Shown: positions 58,338 to 64,000 of the stretch, piece by piece
Numbering within the stretch: position 1 is the first letter of the stretch
Layout: each line of letters begins with the position of its first letter
Assembly (NCBI RefSeq): GCF_022179065.1
Contig: NZ_BPQD01000014.1
Coordinates: forward strand, 124,001-188,000
From: Methylobacterium adhaesivum
Lineage (GTDB): Bacteria; Pseudomonadota; Alphaproteobacteria; Rhizobiales; Beijerinckiaceae
DNA length: 64,000 bases
Reading direction: 5' to 3'
The notes under the pieces: model-generated
Told to the model about the DNA's origin: nothing
The model's database searches: none
The model's input: only the letters and a program-made list of their open reading frames with translations
Position numbers and translations under genes: made by a program

Positions 58338-60077
58338 ATGTCTTTTCGTATTGCCGCCGCCCTTGGCGCGGCGTGGCTGGCCGTCGCTTCGCTGGCGGGT
58401 CCCGCACGTGCCCATGAGGGGCACGACCACGGCGCACCGCCCCCGCCCGTCTCGAAGTCCCTCGCCCCGCGCGGCGAGGCCGCGTCGGACGCGTTCGAGC
58501 TGACCGCCATCCCACGGGACGGGAAGGTCACGTTCTACCTCGACCGCTTCCGGACCAACGAACCCGTCCGCGGCGCAGTCCTGGAGGTGGAGACGCCCGA
58601 GGGGCAGAGGACCGCCACCGAGACCGCCGAGGCGGCCTACGTGCTTCCCGCGCCCTGGCTCGCGCAGGCGGGATCGCACGACCTCCTGGTGACCGTCACC
58701 GCCGGGGAGGCGGTCGACGTCCTCACCGTCCCGCTGTCCATCCCGCAGACCCAGGCGCCCGTCGCCGCCCCGGCCGCAGCGCCGGCCGGCACCGCCATGG
58801 CCAAGGCGTCCGCCGCCGTCGCCGACCTGAAGGCCCGCCTCGCGGCCAAGGACCCCGTCCTGATGCTGACCGCGGCGGCCGCCTTCCTCCTCGGCATGCT
58901 GCTCACCGTGCTCATGCGGGGCCGGCGCAGCCTTCCCGCCGTGGCCGTCATGGCGGTCTTCGTGACCCTGGCGCTCGGGACCGTGGCCTTCGCCCATGGC
59001 GACGAGGACCACGGCACCCCGTCCAAGGGCGACCCGGTTCAAGGCGCGGCCCTGCTCGACCCCGCGCAGCCGTCGTCCGACCTTGCCCAGCGCCTGCCCG
59101 ACGGCTCCGTGTTCGTGCCCAAGCCGACCCAGCGCCTCCTGGTCCTGCGCACCACCATGACGGAGCAGGCGACGTTCCACCGGACGGTCGAACTGCCGGG
59201 ACGCGTGATCCCGGACCCGAACGCCAGCGGCGTCGTGCAATCCTCGGTCGGCGGCCGGCTCTCGCCGCCGTCCTCAGGCCTGTTCCCGCGCCTCGGGACG
59301 ACGGTGAGGAAGGGCGACGTGCTGGCCTACGTGACGCCCCCGGTCCAGGCCATCGACGTCTCGGACATGCGCCAGCGCCAGGGCGAGCTCGACCAGCAGA
59401 TCGACGTCGTCGAGCGCCGCGTGGAGCGCTATCGCAAGCTCGCGACCACCGGCGCCGTCGCCCAGACGCAGCTCGACGACGCCCTCTCCGAGCTGAAGGG
59501 CCTGCAGGACCGCCGCACGGCCCTCGACAAGGCACGACAGCAGCCGGAAGCCCTGGTCGCGCCCGTCGACGGCGTGATCGCGCAGGCCTCCGCGGTGGCG
59601 GGCCAGATGGCGGCGGCCGGCGCCATGGTGTTCCAGATCGTCGACCCGACCCGTCTCTGGGTCGAGGCCCTGAGCTTCGACGCCCTCACGCCGGCTGGGA
59701 ACGCCACGGCCCGCTTCGCCGACGGGCGCACCCTATCCCTCGTCTACCAGGGCGCCGGCCTCGCCGACCGCAACCAGGCCATCCCGGTCCAGTTCGCGAT
59801 CAAGGGCAACACCGCCGGCCTGCGGGTCGGGCAGTTCCTCACGGTGCTCGCCGGCACGGACGCCGAGCAGTCCGGCCTCGCCCTGCCGCGTGCGGCGGTG
59901 GTCCGCTCCGGCAACGGGCAGGCCATCGTCTACGAGCACGTCGCCGCCGAGCGCTTCGAGGCCCGCCAGGTCCGGGTCGAGCCCCTCGACGGGACCAACG
60001 TGCTCGTCGCCGAGGGGGTGGGCGCGGGCAAGCGCGTCGTCACCGAGGGCGCCGAGCTCCTCGATCAGGTCCGCTGA
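58338..60077 (+). CDS. RND periplasmic adaptor with unusual N-terminal extension
   Basis: The 579-aa protein starts at ATG 58338. It begins with a leader and 'HEGHDHG' patch, then a beta domain of about 110 residues ('GKVTFYLDRFRTNEPVRGAV'). Two membrane spans follow ('VLMLTAAAAFLLGMLLTVLM' and 'AVAVMAVFVTLALGTVAFA'), then a second His-containing linker and a normal HlyD-type adaptor ('GTTVRKGDVLAYVTPPVQAI'). Ordinary adaptors of this type are about 350-400 aa, so roughly 230 residues are extra. The extension resembles a separate periplasmic sensor or metal-binding protein fused on. Confidence 0.88.
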   Translation: MSFRIAAALGAAWLAVASLAGPARAHEGHDHGAPPPPVSKSLAPRGEAASDAFELTAIPRDGKVTFYLDRFRTNEPVRGAVLEVETPEGQRTATETAEAAYVLPAPWLAQAGSHDLLVTVTAGEAVDVLTVPLSIPQTQAPVAAPAAAPAGTAMAKASAAVADLKARLAAKDPVLMLTAAAAFLLGMLLTVLMRGRRSLPAVAVMAVFVTLALGTVAFAHGDEDHGTPSKGDPVQGAALLDPAQPSSDLAQRLPDGSVFVPKPTQRLLVLRTTMTEQATFHRTVELPGRVIPDPNASGVVQSSVGGRLSPPSSGLFPRLGTTVRKGDVLAYVTPPVQAIDVSDMRQRQGELDQQIDVVERRVERYRKLATTGAVAQTQLDDALSELKGLQDRRTALDKARQQPEALVAPVDGVIAQASAVAGQMAAAGAMVFQIVDPTRLWVEALSFDALTPAGNATARFADGRTLSLVYQGAGLADRNQAIPVQFAIKGNTAGLRVGQFLTVLAGTDAEQSGLALPRAAVVRSGNGQAIVYEHVAAERFEARQVRVEPLDGTNVLVAEGVGAGKRVVTEGAELLDQVR

Positions 60078-60089
60078 GGAGGCACGCCC

Positions 60090-63000
60090 ATGTTCAATTT
60101 CCTCGTCACGCAGTCACTGCGCAACCGCCTGCTCGTCCTCGCGGTCGCCGCCGTCCTGATCCTGTACGGCGCCTTCACCGCCACCAAGCTGCCGGTGGAC
60201 GTGTTTCCCGACCTCAACAAGCCCACGGTCACCATCATGACCGAGGCCGAGGGGCTCGCGCCGCCCGAGGTCGAGCAACTCGTCACCTACCCCATCGAGA
60301 CCCGGATGAACGGCCTGCCCGGCGTCAGCCGGGTGCGCTCGGTCTCCGGCGTCGGGCTCTCCATCGTCTATGTCGAGTTCGACTGGGGCACCGACATCTA
60401 CCGGAATCGGCAGCAGATCGCCGAGCGCCTGACCCTGGTCCGCGACCAGCTCCCGCCGAACGTCACGCCCCAGATGGGGCCGATCTCGTCCATCATGGGC
60501 CAGATCCTGCTGGTGGCGGTGACGGGCGACAACGCCACCCCGATGGAGGTGCGCGAGGCCGCCGACTTCATCCTGCGGCCTCGCCTGCTCACCATCCCGG
60601 GCGTCGCCCAGGTCATTCCCATCGGCGGCGAGGTGCGCCAGTTCCGGGTAAGCCCGAACGTGGCGGCCATGCGGGCGCTCGGCGTCACCAACGCCCAGCT
60701 TGAGGCGTCCTTGACCCAGTTCGGCACCAATGCGGGCGGCGGCTTCACCGACCAGTACGCCCGCGAGTACCTCATCCGGAACATCGGCCGGACCATGAGC
60801 CTCGACGACCTGCGCAGCGTCGTCGTCGCCAACGTCGCGGACGCGCCTGTCTACCTGCGCCAGGTGGCGGAAGTCTCCTTCGCCCCGAGGGTGAAGCGCG
60901 GCGACGGCGGCTACATGGGCAAGCCCGGCGTCATCGTCTCCGTCGAGAAGCAGCCCGACGTCGACACGGTCAAGCTGACGCGCGAGATCGAGTCCGCCCT
61001 GAAGGAGATCACCGCAACCCTGCCGAACGGCATCAAGGCCGACCAGATCCTGTTCCGTCAGGCGAACTTCATCGAGACATCCATCGCCAACGTCGAGCGC
61101 GTGCTCGTCGAGGCCATCGTGGTCGTGGCCATCGTGCTGTTCGCGTTCCTCCTGAACGTGCGCACCACGGCCATCTCGCTGACCGCCATCCCGGTCTCGA
61201 TCCTGGCGACCGCGGTGGCTTTCCACCTCGCCGGCCTGTCGATTAACACCATGACCCTGGGCGGGCTCGCCATCGCCATCGGCGAGCTCGTCGACGACGC
61301 CGTGGTCGACGTCGAGAACATCTTTCGAAGGCTCGGCGAGAACCGGGCGGCCGGCTCGCCGCGCTCGACCTTCGAGGTGGTGGTTGCCGCCTCCTCGGAG
61401 GTGCGCTCCGGCATCGTCTACGCGACGATGATCATCGTCCTCGTGTTCGTGCCCCTGTTCGCCCTGTCGGGCATCGAGGGCCGGCTGTTCGCCCCCCTGG
61501 GGCAGGCGTACATCATCTCAATCCTGGCGAGCCTGCTGGTGTCGGTGACGCTGACGCCGGTGCTGGCCTACTACCTGCTGCCGGGCCTCAAGAGCCTGGC
61601 CGAGCACGACAGCGCCCTGCTGCGCTGGCTCAAGCGGGGCAACGCCCGACTGCTCGGGGTCGCCTTCAGGCACCAGCGCCTGCTCGTCGCCATGGTGGCA
61701 TTGTCCGTCGTGGCCGCCGGCATCGCCGCCTGGAACCTGCCGCGCGCCTTCCTCCCGCCCTTCAACGAGGGCTCGTTCACCGTCAACACGACCTTCAACC
61801 CGGGGATCTCGCTTTCCGAGAGCAACCGCGTCGGCCTCATCGCCGAGAAGCTGCTCCTGGACATTCCGGAGGTCGCCTCGGTGGGTCGCCGCACCGGCCG
61901 GGCCGAGCTCGACGAGCATGCCGAGGGCGTCCACTCCTCCGAGATCGAGGTCGAGCTCAAGGGCGGCGGCCGGCCGAAGGACGCGGTCGTGGCGGACATC
62001 CGGCAGCGCCTGTCCCGGCTGCCGCTCTCGGTGAACGTCGGCCAGCCGATCTCGCACCGCCTCGACCACATGCTGTCCGGCGTCCGGGCCGAGCTTGCCC
62101 TGAAGATCTTCGGCGAGGACCTCGATGCGCTTCGCAGCGTGGCCAACGACCTGCGCGACCGCATGGCAAAAATCCCGGGCCTGGCCGACCTGCAGGTGGA
62201 GAAGCAGGTCCGCATCCCGCAGCTGGAGATCCGGGTCGACTACACCCGGGCCGCCCTCTACGGGGTCCAGCCCTCGGCCGTGGTCGAGCAGCTCAGCCGG
62301 CTGTCCAACGGGCGCGTCGTTTCGACGGTGGCCGATGGCTACAAGCGCTTCGACGTGCTCTTGCGCCTGCCCGAGCGCCAGCGCACGACCCAGGGGCTCA
62401 AGGACCTCCTGATCGAGACGCCGTCCGGCTGGGTGCCGGCGCGCCAGGTCGCCGACATCCGCGAGACGGACGGCCCCAACCAGATCCTGCGCGAGAACAG
62501 CCGGCGCCGTCTCGTCGTCCAGGCCAACACCAACGGGCAAAGCGACATGGCCACCATCGTGGCGGCCATTCGCGAGCAGGTGGCGGACGCGAAGTTCCCG
62601 CCGGGCTTCTTCGCCAGCCTGGAGGGGACCTTCCAGGCGCAGGAGGAGGCGAGCCGGACCATCGCGGCCCTGTCGACCCTGTCCCTCGCCCTGGTCTTCG
62701 CCATCCTCTACAGCCGCTACCGCTCGGCCGTGCTGGCGCTGATCATCATGGGCAACGTGCCGCTCGCCCTCATCGGCAGCGTGATCGCGCTGTGGCTGGT
62801 GGGCCAGCCGCTCTCGGTGGCGTCGATGATCGGGTTCATCACGCTGACCGGCATCAGCGCCCGCAACGGCATCCTGAAGATCAGCCACTACCTGAACCTG
62901 TCGCTGCACGAGGGCATGCCGTTCGGGCGCGACCTCGTGGTGCGCGGCAGCCTGGAGCGCCTGACGCCGGTGCTGATGACCGCCCTGTCGGCCGGCGTCG

Positions 63001-63236
63001 CCCTGGTGCCGCTGCTCTACGACGCCGCGAACCCGGGCAAGGAGATCCTGCACCCGGTCGCGGTGACCATCTTTGGCGGCCTGATCAGCGCGACCCTGCT
63101 CGACACGGTCCTGACGCCCGTCCTGTTCCTGCGGTTCGGCAAGGCCCCGCTGGAGCGCCTGCGCGCCACGCAGGCCGAGACACCCGATGCACCGCGTCCG
63201 GACGGCGCCAAGCCGCGTCCGGTCGAGGCGTTCTGA
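60090..63236 (+). CDS. Heavy-metal RND efflux pump, second system
   Basis: The 1048-aa pump starts 13 bases after the adaptor with GAGG upstream. The usual RND spans and loops are present. The span-4 relay motif is '[20 protein letters not shown]', with adjacent aspartates, unlike the CusA pattern of the first pump and unlike the CzcA DFG-DGA pattern. The metal is therefore not predictable; divalent cations or copper are both possible. No outer-membrane channel gene is adjacent. Confidence 0.9.
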   Translation: MFNFLVTQSLRNRLLVLAVAAVLILYGAFTATKLPVDVFPDLNKPTVTIMTEAEGLAPPEVEQLVTYPIETRMNGLPGVSRVRSVSGVGLSIVYVEFDWGTDIYRNRQQIAERLTLVRDQLPPNVTPQMGPISSIMGQILLVAVTGDNATPMEVREAADFILRPRLLTIPGVAQVIPIGGEVRQFRVSPNVAAMRALGVTNAQLEASLTQFGTNAGGGFTDQYAREYLIRNIGRTMSLDDLRSVVVANVADAPVYLRQVAEVSFAPRVKRGDGGYMGKPGVIVSVEKQPDVDTVKLTREIESALKEITATLPNGIKADQILFRQANFIETSIANVERVLVEAIVVVAIVLFAFLLNVRTTAISLTAIPVSILATAVAFHLAGLSINTMTLGGLAIAIGELVDDAVVDVENIFRRLGENRAAGSPRSTFEVVVAASSEVRSGIVYATMIIVLVFVPLFALSGIEGRLFAPLGQAYIISILASLLVSVTLTPVLAYYLLPGLKSLAEHDSALLRWLKRGNARLLGVAFRHQRLLVAMVALSVVAAGIAAWNLPRAFLPPFNEGSFTVNTTFNPGISLSESNRVGLIAEKLLLDIPEVASVGRRTGRAELDEHAEGVHSSEIEVELKGGGRPKDAVVADIRQRLSRLPLSVNVGQPISHRLDHMLSGVRAELALKIFGEDLDALRSVANDLRDRMAKIPGLADLQVEKQVRIPQLEIRVDYTRAALYGVQPSAVVEQLSRLSNGRVVSTVADGYKRFDVLLRLPERQRTTQGLKDLLIETPSGWVPARQVADIRETDGPNQILRENSRRRLVVQANTNGQSDMATIVAAIREQVADAKFPPGFFASLEGTFQAQEEASRTIAALSTLSLALVFAILYSRYRSAVLALIIMGNVPLALIGSVIALWLVGQPLSVASMIGFITLTGISARNGILKISHYLNLSLHEGMPFGRDLVVRGSLERLTPVLMTALSAGVALVPLLYDAANPGKEILHPVAVTIFGGLISATLLDTVLTPVLFLRFGKAPLERLRATQAETPDAPRPDGAKPRPVEAF

Positions 63237-63262
63237 GCCCCCACCCAAAAAGGAGAAACCCG

Positions 63263-63628
63263 ATGATTCCCTGGAGAATGGCCCTGATGGCGGGCGTGCT
63301 GCTCGCCCTGCCGGTCCACGCGCACGAGGTGTCCGGCCAGCACGGCGGCCGGGTGACGGACGCCGGCAAGTACCACGTCGAGCTCGTCGCCAAGGGCGAG
63401 ACCGTCGACGTGTTCGTCTCGGACGGAAGCCAGAAGCCGGTGCCGGCGACCGGCTTCAAGGGCACCGCCATCCTTGTCGTCGGCGGCAAGCCGGCTCGGG
63501 TGCCCCTCGAACCGGCCGACGGCAACCGCCTCTCGGGCAAGGCGTCCGTGGTGCTCGGCGATAGCCCGAAGGGCGCCGTCCAGCTCACCGCCCCGGACGG
63601 CGCGACGACGAGCGGCAAGTTCAACTGA
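63263..63628 (+). CDS. Exported protein downstream of the second RND pump
   Basis: The 121-aa protein starts at ATG 63263 with AAGGAG upstream and has a signal peptide ('MALMAGVLLALPVHA', cleaved before 'HEVSGQHGG'). The mature domain is beta-rich ('KYHVELVAKGETVDVFVSDG'), similar in style to the N-terminal beta domain of the fused adaptor at 58338. It is likely a periplasmic metal-related accessory protein; no named family is recognised. Confidence 0.78.
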   Translation: MIPWRMALMAGVLLALPVHAHEVSGQHGGRVTDAGKYHVELVAKGETVDVFVSDGSQKPVPATGFKGTAILVVGGKPARVPLEPADGNRLSGKASVVLGDSPKGAVQLTAPDGATTSGKFN

Positions 63629-63786
63629 CCAACGGCCCTCCGGCCCCGGACGCGGGCCGGAGGGGACCGACCGATCCCGTGCAGGGATGCAGGAGGACCG
63701 CCGAAGGCTGTCCCTCCTGTTCGAGCCACCGGCCGGAAAACGCTTTGCCGGCCTGTCCAACACGACGAACCAAGGAGACCGAAGCC

Positions 63787-64000
63787 ATGAAGACCATGAC
63801 CGCCGCCGCCCTGCTGATCGCCCTCTCGGCGGCCACCCCGGCCCTCGCCGACGACCAGGGCAATGCCAACGCCGAGCAGCAGACCCAGCCGACGCCGAAC
63901 CGTGGTGGCACCTCGGGTGGGCCGGCCCACGACGCGCGCCCCGGCGAGACGGGTTCGACGGGGTCGGGTGAACGCATGGACCACGCCCATCCCGATGGAT
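63787..64000 (+). CDS. Exported protein, partial at window end
   Basis: The gene opens at ATG 63787 with AAGGAG ten bases upstream and runs off the window after 71 codons. It has a signal peptide ('MTAAALLIALSAATPALA'), then a hydrophilic Gln/Pro/Gly-rich stretch ending '...MDHAHPDG'. The rest is not visible, so no function is given. Confidence 0.7.
   Translation, partial: MKTMTAAALLIALSAATPALADDQGNANAEQQTQPTPNRGGTSGGPAHDARPGETGSTGSGERMDHAHPDG

Larger units (their letters stand above)
26796..64000. mobile_element. Integrated genomic island (left end in trxB; right end beyond the window)
   Basis: The left boundary is set by the loss of trxB homology at about 26795. Beyond it come a second trxB, a recombinase module (28165-37358), defence-like genes (37535-43230), a phosphoesterase gene and about 20 kb of arsenic and copper resistance genes. 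No housekeeping gene reappears before the window ends. The integrity of one single island is inference; nested insertions cannot be excluded. No direct repeat marking the right end is visible. Confidence 0.75.

Noticed and set aside
26796-64000. tRNA gene as the island integration target, CRISPR array, IS transposase
   Set aside because: I looked for each and saw none. The left junction falls in trxB, no regular repeat-spacer pattern exists, and no DDE transposase frame is recognisable.

Overview
The window is about 64 kb of high-GC alphaproteobacterial chromosome. Gene content and protein style (Anbu operon, split carA/carB, TPP-riboswitch thiOSGE operon, DnaG without zinc ligands) point to Hyphomicrobiales, most likely a Methylobacterium/Methylorubrum-type organism. 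That genus guess is inference from family resemblance; no rRNA gene is present to confirm it.

Bases 1-26795 are conserved chromosome. They hold the end of map, then radC, then a four-gene operon (circularly permuted ATP-grasp, alpha-E protein, transglutaminase-like protein, Anbu proteasome homologue). Next comes a minus-strand thiamine operon (thiO-thiS-thiG-thiE) under a TPP riboswitch, in which thiE carries an in-frame block of palindromic repeat sequence. A class III cyclase, rpoD, dnaG, a methyl-accepting chemotaxis protein, a YqeY protein, carA, a small membrane protein, a Phd/VapC toxin-antitoxin pair, carB, greA, an exported protein and an ELM1-like protein follow. The last chromosomal gene is trxB, which loses its C-terminus at about 26795.

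From about 26796 to the window end lies what I read as one integrated island of more than 37 kb. It begins inside trxB and brings its own complete trxB (26943-27947), a disrupt-and-replace arrangement. Its integration module is on the minus strand: a 489-aa tyrosine recombinase, a roughly 1190-aa tyrosine recombinase with a Cys cluster, two small proteins and a RecD-like helicase. The layout resembles the GmtY/GmtZ/GmtX 'gamma-mobile-trio' modules. The cargo starts with an 81-aa protein plus a soluble FtsH-like AAA+ protease, then an ABC-three-component (ABC-3C) conflict system whose DUF2326 ATPase gene has a frameshift, and a lone metallophosphoesterase.

The cargo then becomes metal resistance. 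An ars cluster (arsH, arsR, two unrelated arsenate reductases, arsB, an MFS pump) is followed by a CusBA-type RND system with accessory periplasmic proteins. After that come two histidine-rich secreted peptides, a NYN-domain protein, a CopZ-like HMA protein behind a CueR-type promoter, a Cys-rich exported protein and a second heavy-metal RND system with an unusual fused adaptor. The right end of the island is not in the window.
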